Shown: positions 15,082 through 25,429, counted from the stretch's first letter. The stretch: DNA of 64,000 bases from Chitinophaga silvisoli (GCF_003412465.1 NZ_QTJV01000004.1:62001-126000); one strand, 5' to 3'. Notes: generated by a model not told the origin, from the letters alone. Numbers and translations: made by a program.

Positions 15082-16698
15082 TTACTCCCCGCTTTTCAGG
15101 CTGGTATAATCATAGAACCAGCTATTGAGTGGTTTAGGGTATGGCTCTGCATGCACACGGGTATACCAGGCATTGTATTTGGCCTCCAGGTCTGCCGCAA
15201 CTTTTGGGTATTGACGGGATACATCTTTCAGTTCTGAACGATCCTTTTCCAGGTCGTACAACTGCCATCTTTCTGAGCGCTCCGCCACCAGTTTCCATTT
15301 GCCTTCGCGAATGGCCCTGTTACCTTCATGCTCCCAGAAGATAGGATTTTTCCGGTCAATATTCTTTCCTGTGAATGCAGGTCTGATGCTGGTACCTTCC
15401 AATGGCTGTATTTTATTGCCATTATATTCGGAAGGATAAGTGGCATGAGCCAGATCCAGGAGGGTAGGAAGAATATCTACCAAATGGGCCGGTTGCTGCT
15501 CAAATTTCCCGTTTCTCTCCTTAGGGATACCAGCAGGCCAGCTCACGATTGCAGGACTGGAAATGCCTCCTTCGTGCGTATGGTGCTTATACATCCAGAA
15601 TGGCGTACACGCTACCTGTGCCCATCCCTGTCCGATATAAACATCTGAATTCACGGTGCCGGGATGCGCGCCGTCATATCGGCCTTCTATGCCTGGTTCT
15701 GCGTTGCCTCCGTTATCTGAAACAAAAAGGATAACTGTGTTATCAAAGACTCCCCTCTTCTTAAGTCCGTCTATGAGCACACCTACTTCTTTATCAAGAT
15801 GAGTAATCACGGCTGCATATATTGCCATCATATCATCGTACTGTTTTTTCTTTGCATCGCTCAGGGTATCCCATTTGTAGATGATTGGGTTACCAGGTGC
15901 TGGTTTCAATGAGGAGTCTATTAAACCAAGTTGAATTTGTTTACGATAACGCGCTTCTCTTACTTTATCCCAGCCTTGCAGGTACTTGCCCCTGAACGGC
16001 GCAATCTCGCTTTCTGGTGCCTGTAACGGGAAATGAGGCGCATTGTAGGCAAGGTATAAGAGGAAAGGCTTTTTCTCTGTCAATGCCTCATCTATGAATT
16101 TGAGGCCATAGTCTGTCCAGATATCTGTAGTATACCAGTTCTTAGGCAGTTCCGGCGCATTGTTCACATCCAGTTCTCTCCCATTCAGGAAGAGCCGGGA
16201 TCTCTTGTCAGCATAGTAGAATCCACCATTAGGGGCTGCCAGGGATCTGTCGAAGCCCCTGTTGGCAGGATTTACATTGAAGTCAAAGCTCACATGCCAC
16301 TTTCCGGACATGGCTGTAAAGTAACCGGCACTTTTTAAGGCTTCACCAATAGTGACTGACTTGTTGTTCAACTGTCCGCGGTATGCTTCGTGATCAGGCC
16401 CCTGATCATTCATCATATGCCCTACTCCGGCCTGATGGCTATACAGCCCTGTCAGTAAGGTGGCTCTGGACGGGCAACAGCGTGCGGTATTATAAAACTG
16501 TGTGAACCTGACACCGTTCTGCGCCAGCTTATCCAGGTTGGGTGTGGGAATTTCACTACCATAACATCCCAGATCGGAGTAACCCATGTCATCAGCAAGA
16601 ATAACGACGATATTCGGTTGCTGCCTGGCTATACTCTTTTGTGGAGACAGCAAGCCAAAGGCCAGTGCACTGATGGTCATGAATGCAGCATGTTTCAT
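15082..16698 (-). CDS. secreted sulfatase (type I, formylglycine)
   Basis: The 538-residue protein has a signal peptide (to about residue 24), the metal-binding ILADDMGYSDLGCYGS segment, and the sulfatase signature CCPSRATLLTG, in which Cys74 would be converted to formylglycine. Further motifs are GKWHV and FVSDNGGNAEPG. It should hydrolyse a sulfate ester of a glycan or small molecule in the periplasm. The length and the PLQAPES and THLDKEVGVLIDGLK segments fit the arylsulfatase A-like group. It follows the second sulfatase by six bases, in one operon. No formylglycine-generating enzyme or anSME gene is in the window. Confidence 0.92.
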   Translation of the reverse strand: MKHAAFMTISALAFGLLSPQKSIARQQPNIVVILADDMGYSDLGCYGSEIPTPNLDKLAQNGVRFTQFYNTARCCPSRATLLTGLYSHQAGVGHMMNDQGPDHEAYRGQLNNKSVTIGEALKSAGYFTAMSGKWHVSFDFNVNPANRGFDRSLAAPNGGFYYADKRSRLFLNGRELDVNNAPELPKNWYTTDIWTDYGLKFIDEALTEKKPFLLYLAYNAPHFPLQAPESEIAPFRGKYLQGWDKVREARYRKQIQLGLIDSSLKPAPGNPIIYKWDTLSDAKKKQYDDMMAIYAAVITHLDKEVGVLIDGLKKRGVFDNTVILFVSDNGGNAEPGIEGRYDGAHPGTVNSDVYIGQGWAQVACTPFWMYKHHTHEGGISSPAIVSWPAGIPKERNGKFEQQPAHLVDILPTLLDLAHATYPSEYNGNKIQPLEGTSIRPAFTGKNIDRKNPIFWEHEGNRAIREGKWKLVAERSERWQLYDLEKDRSELKDVSRQYPKVAADLEAKYNAWYTRVHAEPYPKPLNSWFYDYTSLKSGE

Positions 16699-16704
16699 AT
16701 GATA

Positions 16705-18480
16705 TTATTTATTTAAGAGGTACTTAGATAATGTCAGTTCGTAAGTAGCAGATAGGGTGTTGAATTTCTCCCGGAACCTGGTTAAATCATTCTTGTCTAC
16801 TGACTGCAGTACATTCAGGGCCTGTAGTCTTGCCATTTCATTAGGACTATCAATGGCCGACAGGAGTACATTCAGGGCCGGTTCTTTCTCTCCCAACTTA
16901 TAGGCAGCTTCTGCTGCAGCGATTCTGACTGCGATACTCTCATCCTGTAGTAAGGGCAATACATCGGCTTTTGCACCCAGGATAATAATACCTGTGACCG
17001 CCCAATAGCGGGTGACAGGATCTTTATCTTTTAGTTTTTTAATTAATGAAGGAAGGTACTTTACATCTCTGGAGGACGCTGCTTCTGCTGTAGCCAACAC
17101 CTTATCAATATCATAATTTACTGAATGCGCATATTCATAAGGAGTTGTTTTCCCTATGATCTCTGTGAGCTGTGCTTCAGGAATAAATCCGGCATCCTTT
17201 GTATGGATCAGTTCTTTGTGTAGTTCCTGGTGCATTCTCGCCAATACCTGCTTATATTCTTTTTGTCCTGCCAGGTTATGGATGTTATCAGGATCATTGA
17301 TTACATCATATAATTCTTCTGTTGGCTTTTCTTTCCAGAATCTTGATTGCAGTTCATTCAGGCTGCCTGCTTTGTATGCACTTTCCCATGACCGCATGGA
17401 AGCTGCATTCCATAGGAACCCGACATGCTGACCGTAGATCTTGTGCGGATAAAAATTCCATACATACCTATATTGTTTGTCCCTGATGGATCGTACTTTA
17501 TCATCACTCTCATCCATTCTTCCACGGAAGTTGAAGGCATAGTCATGTGGAGCCGGCAGATTGGGGCCGGCAAATGCCTTGCCTTGTATATAAGCCGGTA
17601 TTTTGACACCTGCCAGATTTAATACTGTAGGTGCAAAGTCTACGAAGGTCACCAGTTGATCAGTGCGTGTACCGGGGGATAAATGTTTATACTTTTCAGG
17701 GAAGCGAATGATCAGCGGTACATGCAAACCTGATTCATAAATAAAGCGTTTACTTCTGCCTAATACGCCGCCATTATCTGCATAATAGAATACAATGGTA
17801 TTATCTGCCTGCCCGGATTCTTCCAGTTCCTGCAACAACTCTCCTACCCGCTTATCCATCAGTTCCACCTTATCATAGTAGAGCGCCCAATCATGTTTCA
17901 TTTCTGTAGTCCTGGGCAAATAGGGAGGTATGGGTACTTTCTCCGGATCATGTTTCAGGTCAGGCTGATTGCCGAAGATGCTACTTTCATGAGTAGTGAA
18001 GATATTGAAGACGGCAAAGAATGGCTGACCGGGTTTACGGTTTTTGTAAGTCGCCTGATCACTTGATTCATCCCAGGCATCTGTCTGATCAATCGTGTTA
18101 TAATCCTTCTTTGAATTGTTGGTGGTATAGTATCCGGCAGCACGCAGGTACTTTGGAAAGAACTGTACAAAGGAAGGAACGGGATAAGTGCTTCTCATAT
18201 TCTCCGTACCCAGGCTGGTTGGCAACATGCCTGTGATAAGCGTATTCCGTGAAGGTGCACAAACAGGTGCGGTAGAAAATGCATTCTCATACAATACACC
18301 TTGTTTTGAAAATCTGTCAAGATTGGGTGTTGTTGCAAACTGATCACCATAACAACCAAGGAAGGTCGTGTTATCTTCACTTACAATCCAGAGAATATTT
18401 GGCCTCTCTGTTTTTGTCTGGGCTGCGACATGGAAGACAGGAATAGTCAGCAGCGCAAGCATAGCTCCTATACTTTTCAT
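16705..18480 (-). CDS. secreted sulfatase with C-terminal HEAT-like repeats
   Basis: The 591-residue protein has a signal peptide ending near AAQT, a metal-binding SEDNTTFLGCYGD segment, and the signature CAPSRNTLITG with the formylglycine Cys at about 74. The core resembles sulfamidase or heparan-type sulfatases that use SEDN in place of DD. After residue 470 comes a tail of HEAT-like helices (LPSLIKKLKDKDPVTRYWAV, VRIAAAEAAYKLGEKEPAL, ARLQALNVLQ). It is the first gene of the minus-strand pair and is divergent from the SusC gene, suggesting shared control with that transporter. Substrate unknown. Confidence 0.9.
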   Translation of the reverse strand: MKSIGAMLALLTIPVFHVAAQTKTERPNILWIVSEDNTTFLGCYGDQFATTPNLDRFSKQGVLYENAFSTAPVCAPSRNTLITGMLPTSLGTENMRSTYPVPSFVQFFPKYLRAAGYYTTNNSKKDYNTIDQTDAWDESSDQATYKNRKPGQPFFAVFNIFTTHESSIFGNQPDLKHDPEKVPIPPYLPRTTEMKHDWALYYDKVELMDKRVGELLQELEESGQADNTIVFYYADNGGVLGRSKRFIYESGLHVPLIIRFPEKYKHLSPGTRTDQLVTFVDFAPTVLNLAGVKIPAYIQGKAFAGPNLPAPHDYAFNFRGRMDESDDKVRSIRDKQYRYVWNFYPHKIYGQHVGFLWNAASMRSWESAYKAGSLNELQSRFWKEKPTEELYDVINDPDNIHNLAGQKEYKQVLARMHQELHKELIHTKDAGFIPEAQLTEIIGKTTPYEYAHSVNYDIDKVLATAEAASSRDVKYLPSLIKKLKDKDPVTRYWAVTGIIILGAKADVLPLLQDESIAVRIAAAEAAYKLGEKEPALNVLLSAIDSPNEMARLQALNVLQSVDKNDLTRFREKFNTLSATYELTLSKYLLNK

Positions 18481-18940
18481 TAGATTTGATTGAGATGAAT
18501 TGATTGGTGGGAGAGCAAATATAATTATTAGTCTATTAATTTTGTAGATTAAACATTTAATTGTATGTTTGTTCTGTTATAAGGTATGTCCCCACCAAAC
18601 CTCCCTTATACACGCAAACAGAGCATGTCATTCTGAGGGTGTTGATTTCTTACAAATTCATTTACTTTTTCCATTTTTTATTTTCCTGAGCGAAAGCTTT
18701 GAGGGATGCTATGTCCAGCTAATTGCATTTTTAGCCTGTTCACACTAAAAATCAACCTAATAATATAACGATGAAAAAGAATCCAATTATCTATTCTCAT
18801 TCCATCCCAGGCAGTGTTCTATGCAATAGCACTATTAGCTGCTGTTGTCAATAATCCTCTCTTTTCATTTCCTGTAATCATCATCTACAGGCCATGCGCT
18901 CATGGCCAGGGGGAAGTCTTTGTCTATAATCAAAAATGTC
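18481..18940. other. 460-base divergent intergenic region of the sulfatase locus
   Basis: This gap separates the minus-strand sulfatase pair from the SusC gene. It contains a minus -7 box at 18516-18523 and a plus-strand TAATTTTG at 18537-18544, which is far from the SusC start. A frame starting at 18771 (MKKNPIIYS) stops after 19 codons, so I do not call it a gene. No operator palindrome was recognised. A long 5' leader for SusC is possible. Confidence 0.4.
18516..18523 (-). promoter_or_regulatory. -7 box for the sulfatase pair
   Basis: TATATTTG on the minus strand matches TAnnTTTG and lies 35 bases before the sulfatase ATG at 18480. No TTG occurs at the usual -33 distance. Confidence 0.4.
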
Positions 18941-21900
18941 ATGTATAAAAAGTTAGTATTACTGGCTTTGCCATTGCTGTCTGCAATGCTATCGCCCGCG
19001 CAGGATAAGCCACTGATTAATTCTTCTGTGAGCGGAACAGTGGTGGATGCCCGAACTAAAGAGCCATTGCCCGGCGCATCTATCAAGATCGAAGGTGTGA
19101 CCAATCAGACTGTCACGGATGACAAAGGGCATTTTCAATTGGTAACAGGCCAGAAGTTACCTTACTATGTTGTAGTCCGCTTTATTGGGTATGATACTTT
19201 AAGAGTTCAATTAACGGCCTCCCCGGCGAGACTGGAATTAACACAAACATTAAACCAGTTAGATGGCGTGGTTGTAGTAGGTTATGGTACACAAAAGAAA
19301 AGTGATGTCACCGGTTCTATTGCATCTGTTCCTCCTGCTGTAAAAGAACAACCTGTCAACTCCATTGAACGCCTGTTACAAGGCTCTGTATCAGGTGTAG
19401 TCGTTACTCAGACCAATGGTCAGCCGGGAGGTGGTGTGAGTGTGCAGATACGTGGAAACAACTCCATCTCTGCAGGTAGTGATCCGCTCTATGTCATCGA
19501 TGGTTTCCCGATCAATAATAATTACAGCGTGGCCAATGCCGGTGTAACCAATGGTCCTAATATCAATCCCCTTTCTACCTTAAATACAAATGATATTGAA
19601 TCTATCGATGTATTGAAAGACGCTTCTGCCACTGCGATCTATGGTTCAAGAGGTGCGAATGGTGTAGTATTGATCACGACCAGAAAAGGATCCAGGAACA
19701 AGTCTTCTGTTAATTACGATGCTTACTATGGCATCCAAAAAGTAATTAAAACGATTCCTTTGCTGAATGCCCGCGAATGGTGGGAGCTACGTAAAGACGC
19801 TGCAACGAATTCCGGTAAGACTGTGACACTCCCTGCTGTATCTGGTTATACCCTCGATACAAGCGGCGTGGGAACTGACTGGCAGGCAGCAGCATTTACT
19901 ACTGCACCGGTGCAGAGTCATAGCTTATCTATCTTTTCCGGAGGTGATAAAACGCGCCTGGCAATTGCGGGCAACTACCTGAAACAGGAAGGGGTGATTA
20001 TTAAAACCGGGTTTGAACGCATCTCTGCACGTGTAAATGTAGAACATGATTATAGCTCTAAATTAAAACTGACTTCCAGCATCATCGGCACGCATACCAA
20101 AGCGGATGTAGCACCCGCCAATATCGTGCAGGGCCTGCTTTATACGCCACCCTCCTTACCCATTTACCAGGATAATGGTGCCTATGTAGTGAACAGTCCT
20201 TTTGAAACAATATATGCAAATCCCATCAATACCTTAAACAACCAGACAAATGAAACCATCACCAATCGCTTTCTTGGTAATGTAACAGGTGAGTATACCA
20301 TCCTTGATGGATTGAAGGCAAAAGTATTGTTAGGTGCAGACATCGTAGATAATAAGCAAAACAGGTACCTGCCAAAATCTACCTATGAAGGTGCTTCCTA
20401 TAACGGATATGCTGCTGTAGGTTCACTCTTTACCAGTAACTGGCTGAATGAGAATACCATCACTTATGACAAACAGTTTAACGACAAACACAGGATCAGC
20501 ACTGTTGCAGGTTTTACCGCCCAGCAATCACAGTCAAAAGGTTTAACAGCCGCTTCCTATGGCTATACTTCTGATAAGCTGACTTACAATGACCTGGGTA
20601 GTGGTACCAGTGCTGCCACACCAGGTTCCTCTGCGCTCAAGTGGGCACTGGCATCTTATCTCGCCAGGGTAAATTATGCTTTTGATGATCGCTTCCTTGT
20701 CACTTTTTCTTTCAGAGCAGATGGTTCTTCCAAATTTTCCGCAGGCAATAAATGGGGTTACTTCCCCTCAGGTGCCATTGGATGGAACATCTATAAAGAA
20801 AAATTCTTTGAAAATGTAAAAGGTATCAGTGTATTGAAGCTGAGAGTAAGTGCCGGGTCTACGGGTAACCAGGATATCGATGCATATCAGTCACTGGCCA
20901 GGATCTCTTATTACCCTTACAACTTCTCAGGCACTGCTGTATCAGGATATGCACCCCGCACTGTATCTAACCAGAACCTTACCTGGGAAAAAACCTTCCA
21001 GGTTAACGGTGGCTTAGATCTCGGATTGCTGAATGGACGAATCTCTATCGTGGCTGACTACTACTATAAAAAAACGACGAATCTGCTGCTGACAGGTACT
21101 GTACCTGGTAGTTCCGGTCTCGCTGACCTGAGCAATAACCAGACATCTACGACCTATCAGAATATAGGGGCTATCTCCAATAAGGGTTTTGAGCTGAATG
21201 TGAATTCCAATAATCTCACCGGTGAGTTCAGGTGGAACACGATCCTGAACTTCTCCAGGAATACTAACAGGATCCTGCAATTGACGGAGGGCGTAAACGA
21301 GTACATTCCGAATAGCGCAGCACCTTCTATCGCTAAGATCGGTCATCCTGTAGGTTCTTTTATCGTATACCAGACTGACGGCATTATACAGGAAGGTCAA
21401 ACAGCATTGACTCCACAGGCAGATAATGGTCCGGGAGGGCAACAGTATAAAGATGTAAATGGTGATGGTAAGATCACTTCTGCTGACCGTATTGTTATCG
21501 ACAACCAGCTGAAGTTCACCGCTGGCCTGACAAACTCATTCAGCTATAAAGGGTTTGACCTGAATGTATTCTTCCAGGCTTCTGTAGGTGGTAAAATATA
21601 TAATACCAATGAAGCGCAGCTGGAGCTGGGAACCGGGTATACCAATGCATCGAAAGTGATGCTGAGAAGATGGACTCCTACCAATACCAACACTGATGTG
21701 AAAGAAGCTTACCAGGATCCCGCAATCACCATGTCCGACCGCTTTATTGAAGATGCCACTTATTACAGGCTAAAAAACGTATCGCTGAGTTATACTTTCC
21801 CAAGGTCTTTCTTAACAGCTGCGAAGTTAAAAGGGTTAAGGCTTTACATCTCCGCACAGAACCTGGCTACCTGGACGAATTATACAGGCTTTGATCCTGA

Positions 21901-22000
21901 GGTAAGCAGTAATGGCCAAAGTCTGATTAATAAGGGCGTTGATAACAACTCTTACCCTAACAATAAATCTTACCAGGCAGGTCTTACCCTCACTCTTTAA
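18941..22000 (+). CDS. SusC/RagA family TonB-linked outer-membrane transporter
   Basis: The protein of about 1019 residues has a signal peptide (MYKKLVLLALPLLSAM), an N-terminal carboxypeptidase-like domain (SGTVVDARTKEPLPGASIKIEG), the TonB box region VVVVGYGTQKKSDVTGSI, the plug with IRGNNSISAGSDPLYVIDGFP and KDASATAIYGSRGANGVVLI, and a large beta-barrel ending in LTLTL. I chose the ATG at 18941, because the earlier in-frame ATG at 18902 would put charged residues before the signal peptide. It imports a glycan or glycoconjugate, with SusD as lid, powered by TonB. The three neighbouring sulfatases suggest that the ligand carries sulfate. Confidence 0.95.
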   Translation: MYKKLVLLALPLLSAMLSPAQDKPLINSSVSGTVVDARTKEPLPGASIKIEGVTNQTVTDDKGHFQLVTGQKLPYYVVVRFIGYDTLRVQLTASPARLELTQTLNQLDGVVVVGYGTQKKSDVTGSIASVPPAVKEQPVNSIERLLQGSVSGVVVTQTNGQPGGGVSVQIRGNNSISAGSDPLYVIDGFPINNNYSVANAGVTNGPNINPLSTLNTNDIESIDVLKDASATAIYGSRGANGVVLITTRKGSRNKSSVNYDAYYGIQKVIKTIPLLNAREWWELRKDAATNSGKTVTLPAVSGYTLDTSGVGTDWQAAAFTTAPVQSHSLSIFSGGDKTRLAIAGNYLKQEGVIIKTGFERISARVNVEHDYSSKLKLTSSIIGTHTKADVAPANIVQGLLYTPPSLPIYQDNGAYVVNSPFETIYANPINTLNNQTNETITNRFLGNVTGEYTILDGLKAKVLLGADIVDNKQNRYLPKSTYEGASYNGYAAVGSLFTSNWLNENTITYDKQFNDKHRISTVAGFTAQQSQSKGLTAASYGYTSDKLTYNDLGSGTSAATPGSSALKWALASYLARVNYAFDDRFLVTFSFRADGSSKFSAGNKWGYFPSGAIGWNIYKEKFFENVKGISVLKLRVSAGSTGNQDIDAYQSLARISYYPYNFSGTAVSGYAPRTVSNQNLTWEKTFQVNGGLDLGLLNGRISIVADYYYKKTTNLLLTGTVPGSSGLADLSNNQTSTTYQNIGAISNKGFELNVNSNNLTGEFRWNTILNFSRNTNRILQLTEGVNEYIPNSAAPSIAKIGHPVGSFIVYQTDGIIQEGQTALTPQADNGPGGQQYKDVNGDGKITSADRIVIDNQLKFTAGLTNSFSYKGFDLNVFFQASVGGKIYNTNEAQLELGTGYTNASKVMLRRWTPTNTNTDVKEAYQDPAITMSDRFIEDATYYRLKNVSLSYTFPRSFLTAAKLKGLRLYISAQNLATWTNYTGFDPEVSSNGQSLINKGVDNNSYPNNKSYQAGLTLTL

Positions 22001-22010
22001 AAACTTGATC

Positions 22011-23567
22011 ATGAAATTTTATTATATACTCATTGCGCTCCCTGTTTTTTTAAGCTCCTGCAAAAATTTCCTGGAAGAAGATCCGGAGTCTTTTGTTTCG
22101 GAAGAACAGTTTTACCAGACAGAATCTGATGCAGAAACTGCTATCAACGCCGTGTACTATCACCTGAATACAGGCTCTGTACAAAGTCCATACAATACCC
22201 TGTTCAATACCGGAATGAATATGGCGGATGATGATGAAGATCCCGGTCCTGGTGCAACTAATTCAGATGTACGTTCACTGGCAGTATTGTCTCATACCAC
22301 CAGCAATCAGCGTGTATATGAGCTATGGCAACAACATTATGCGGCTATCAGGAAAGCGAATGTGGTGCTGGCAAAGGTGCCGGACATTAGCTTCAGCGAT
22401 GAAACAAAGAAAAACAGGATCCTGGGTGAAGCAAAGTTCCTGCGTGCCCTTTTTTATTTCAACCTTGTGCGCCTGTTTGGCGATGTGCCATTGATTACTA
22501 CTTATCAGTCTGAAGTGCTGGCATCTTCCTATTATACTACAAGAACAGCATCTGACTCCGTATATGCACAGATTGAAACAGACCTGGCTGAAGCAGCGAC
22601 TGCACTCCCTGCTTCCTATACCTCTCCGGATGTAGGTAGGGCAACAGCAGGCGCAGCAAAGGCATTGCTGGCGAAAGTTTATTTATATGAGGCTTCCCTG
22701 CCACTGAAAATCACCAGCAAATACCAGCTGGCTGTCAGCAAAGCAGAAGAAGTGTTGTCTGCACAGGATGGAGGAACCGGTACTTATGGTTATGACCTGT
22801 TCACAGACTATTCACATACCTTCCTGCCTGCTTATAAAAATGGTGTAGAGCATGTCTTTTCCGCGCAAATGCTGGCCAATTCCAATAACCAGGATAACAA
22901 TGAAACACAGAGAGCTATTTTATCTGCAATCCCTGGAATTACTGGCAATAACTATGCTCACATGGTACGCTATTATACCGTGGGTAGCGACAACTATTAC
23001 AGCATTTATAAAATATTCAGGGCGGATGACAAAAGAAGAAACGTCACTTTTGTACGCAGCTTTACCAGTCCTACGAATGGTAAGAAATATGGACTGCCGC
23101 TTTCGAATCCTGCTGTACCCAATGACTCCACTCCTTTCTACAATAAGTGGTGGGACCCTAACTATGCCAGTGCAGGTGAGTCTTCTACCAATGTGACTAT
23201 CCTTCGTTATTCAGAAGTATTACTTATTCATGCGGAAGCGGAAAATGAGCTGAATGGTCCAACGGCCAAGGCATACAAATCCATTAACCGGGTAAGGACC
23301 AGGGCAGGATTGCCTGATTTGACTACGGGCCTTTCACAGGATCAGTTCAGGGATTCTGTTTATTTAGAGCGCAGACTGGAACTCGTGTATGAATACCAGC
23401 GATGGTTTGATCTGATCCGTGAAAAGAATGCCAGTGGTGGTGGTATCCTGCTTAGCAGTCTGCAGAAGGTGGGAAAGACCAACGTAGCGGACAAACATTA
23501 TTTATATCCTATTCCACAAACAGAAATTGACAATAATCCATTACTCACTCAGAACCCTGGGTGGTAG
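22011..23567 (+). CDS. SusD/RagB family nutrient-binding lipoprotein
   Basis: The 518-residue protein starts with a lipoprotein signal (LPVFLSSCKNFLEEDPES, Cys near residue 16) and has the SusD features: TPR-like helices (RKANVVLAKVP, ILGEAKFLRALFYFNLVRLFGDVPL) and the C-terminal region LRYSEVLLIHAEAENELNG, with RRLELVYEYQRWFDLIRE near the end. The start at 22011 comes ten bases after the SusC stop. It should sit on the outer-membrane surface over SusC and bind the ligand. A sulfatase follows after 21 bases in the same operon. Confidence 0.95.
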   Translation: MKFYYILIALPVFLSSCKNFLEEDPESFVSEEQFYQTESDAETAINAVYYHLNTGSVQSPYNTLFNTGMNMADDDEDPGPGATNSDVRSLAVLSHTTSNQRVYELWQQHYAAIRKANVVLAKVPDISFSDETKKNRILGEAKFLRALFYFNLVRLFGDVPLITTYQSEVLASSYYTTRTASDSVYAQIETDLAEAATALPASYTSPDVGRATAGAAKALLAKVYLYEASLPLKITSKYQLAVSKAEEVLSAQDGGTGTYGYDLFTDYSHTFLPAYKNGVEHVFSAQMLANSNNQDNNETQRAILSAIPGITGNNYAHMVRYYTVGSDNYYSIYKIFRADDKRRNVTFVRSFTSPTNGKKYGLPLSNPAVPNDSTPFYNKWWDPNYASAGESSTNVTILRYSEVLLIHAEAENELNGPTAKAYKSINRVRTRAGLPDLTTGLSQDQFRDSVYLERRLELVYEYQRWFDLIREKNASGGGILLSSLQKVGKTNVADKHYLYPIPQTEIDNNPLLTQNPGW

Positions 23568-23588
23568 TAAAACCCATTCTTTATAATT

Positions 23589-25427
23589 ATGAAAAAGAAA
23601 TTTTTGCTATTGTTCATGACAGGAAGTTTTTCTTCCTTTTTATACGCACAGGATACTACCTATAAGGGCAAGATAGGCAAAACGCTTGCTGAATCACAGG
23701 AGTGGTGGGCACCTGTTCCGAAAGCACCGGCGGGTGCTCCCAATGTAGTCCTGATTCTTTTGGATGATGTTGGCTTTGGAGCTTCCAGTAGTTTTGGAGG
23801 ATTAATCCGCACACCTGTGCTGGATAACCTGGCCAATAATGGATTGCGGTATACTAATTTTCATACGACTGCCATTTGTGCACCGACACGATCTGCATTG
23901 CTAACGGGCAGGAATAGTCATTTTGTACATGAAGGTGGATTCTCGCATATTGCAATGTCTGCAGGCTTCCCGGGTTGGGACGGACGTATTCCTTCTTCTG
24001 CGGGTACGATTGCTGAGATCCTGAGAGACAATGGGTATAATACATTTGCGGTAGGTAAGTATGGGTTGACACCCGATGAAGATGCTACTGATGCAGGACC
24101 ATTTGATCGCTGGCCGAGTGGGAAAGGGTTTGAACACTTCTTCGGATTCCTGGGTTCCGCTACGGATCAATATAAACCAGACCTGGTGGAAGACAATGAG
24201 CATATCAAACCAGATGGCAGACACCTGAATGAACAGATTACAGATAAGGCCATTGCTTACATTGACAGGCAACACAGGGTCGCTCCGGATAAACCATTCT
24301 TCCTTTATTATGCACCAGGGGCTACACATGCTCCGCACCAGGTAGATAAATACTGGAGTGATCAGTATAAAGGGCAGTTTGATGAAGGCTGGGATGTGTA
24401 TAGAGAAAGAGTACTGGCCCAACAGAAAAAGCTGGGAGTGATTCCTGCAAATGCACAGTTGCCGGATCGCAATTCAAGAGTGAAGGCATGGAATAGTCTT
24501 TCTGCTGATGAGAAAAAGTTGTTTGCACGATTCTTTGAGGTATATGCGGGATATCTTACTTATACTGATTACCAGATTGGCCGACTGGTGAATTATCTCC
24601 GTGAAAATAACCTGGAGCAGAATACGGTAATCTATGTGATCATTGGGGATAATGGCGCGAGTAAGGAAGGTACTGTGGATGGTGTGATCAAACCGGGATT
24701 AAACAAAGTTACCCAGGCTTCTGAAGCAGAGTATTTGAAAACCAACCTGACCTTTATTGATTCTATCGGTACGGCAGCCGCGAGTACTAACTATCCGATT
24801 GGGTGGGCGCAGGCAGCGAATACGCCTTTTAAAGACTGGAAGCAGGATGCGCATTCTGAGGGAGGTACACATAATCCCCTGATTGTTTATTATCCAAAAG
24901 GGATTCAGCAAAAAGGCGGGATTCGTGAGCAGTATGGACACGTGATAGATATCTTGCCGACTACACTTGAACTGGTAGGGATTCAGCAACCAAAGTATAT
25001 CCGGAGTGTGAAGCAGGATTCTGTTCAAGGTACTTCACTGGTCTATTCCATCAATGATGCGCAGGCGAAATCAAGACATTTGATCCAGCATTATTACATC
25101 TTTGGTGCCAGGGCATTGTATTATGATGGATGGAAGATTAGTGCGGCACATAGGCCGGATGGGATTGATTATAATTTCTCAGAGGGGAAGAAGCTGGAGA
25201 AAACCAGGTTTGAGGATGATGTATGGGCTTTGTATAACCTGAAGGAGGATTTTAATGAGCGGGTGGATTTGGCGAAGAAGTATCCGGAGAAGCTGGAGGA
25301 ATTGAAGAAGTTATTCGAGATCCAGGCGACGGTGAATAGGTTGTACCCGTTTATTGACACGTATGACAGGAATAATAAGTTGTTCCATCATCCGAATGGC
25401 AGTGATCAGCAGGGACCGATAAAATAA
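23589..25427 (+). CDS. secreted arylsulfatase, CxPTR type
   Basis: The 612-residue protein has a signal peptide (to about residue 20, LYAQD), the metal-binding segment ILLDDVGFGASSSFGG, and the signature CAPTRSALLTGR with Cys97 as the formylglycine site; the fourth position is Thr rather than the common Ser. The long form, with WWAPVPKAPAGAPNVV near the start and IIGDNGAS and EGGTHNPLIVYYP later, resembles Pseudomonas AtsA-like arylsulfatases. It is the third gene of the SusCD operon and should desulfate the imported or periplasmic substrate. A strong terminator follows. Confidence 0.92.
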   Translation: MKKKFLLLFMTGSFSSFLYAQDTTYKGKIGKTLAESQEWWAPVPKAPAGAPNVVLILLDDVGFGASSSFGGLIRTPVLDNLANNGLRYTNFHTTAICAPTRSALLTGRNSHFVHEGGFSHIAMSAGFPGWDGRIPSSAGTIAEILRDNGYNTFAVGKYGLTPDEDATDAGPFDRWPSGKGFEHFFGFLGSATDQYKPDLVEDNEHIKPDGRHLNEQITDKAIAYIDRQHRVAPDKPFFLYYAPGATHAPHQVDKYWSDQYKGQFDEGWDVYRERVLAQQKKLGVIPANAQLPDRNSRVKAWNSLSADEKKLFARFFEVYAGYLTYTDYQIGRLVNYLRENNLEQNTVIYVIIGDNGASKEGTVDGVIKPGLNKVTQASEAEYLKTNLTFIDSIGTAAASTNYPIGWAQAANTPFKDWKQDAHSEGGTHNPLIVYYPKGIQQKGGIREQYGHVIDILPTTLELVGIQQPKYIRSVKQDSVQGTSLVYSINDAQAKSRHLIQHYYIFGARALYYDGWKISAAHRPDGIDYNFSEGKKLEKTRFEDDVWALYNLKEDFNERVDLAKKYPEKLEELKKLFEIQATVNRLYPFIDTYDRNNKLFHHPNGSDQQGPIK

Positions 25428-25429
25428 TT

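Noticed and set aside
18771..18830. Short frame starting MKKNPIIYS before SusC
   Set aside because: It stops after 19 codons and has no support; it could be a decayed leader, but nothing shows this.
23901..24422. 173-codon open frame on the minus strand
   Set aside because: It is opposite the third sulfatase, in the region of its catalytic motif, and has no domain of its own.
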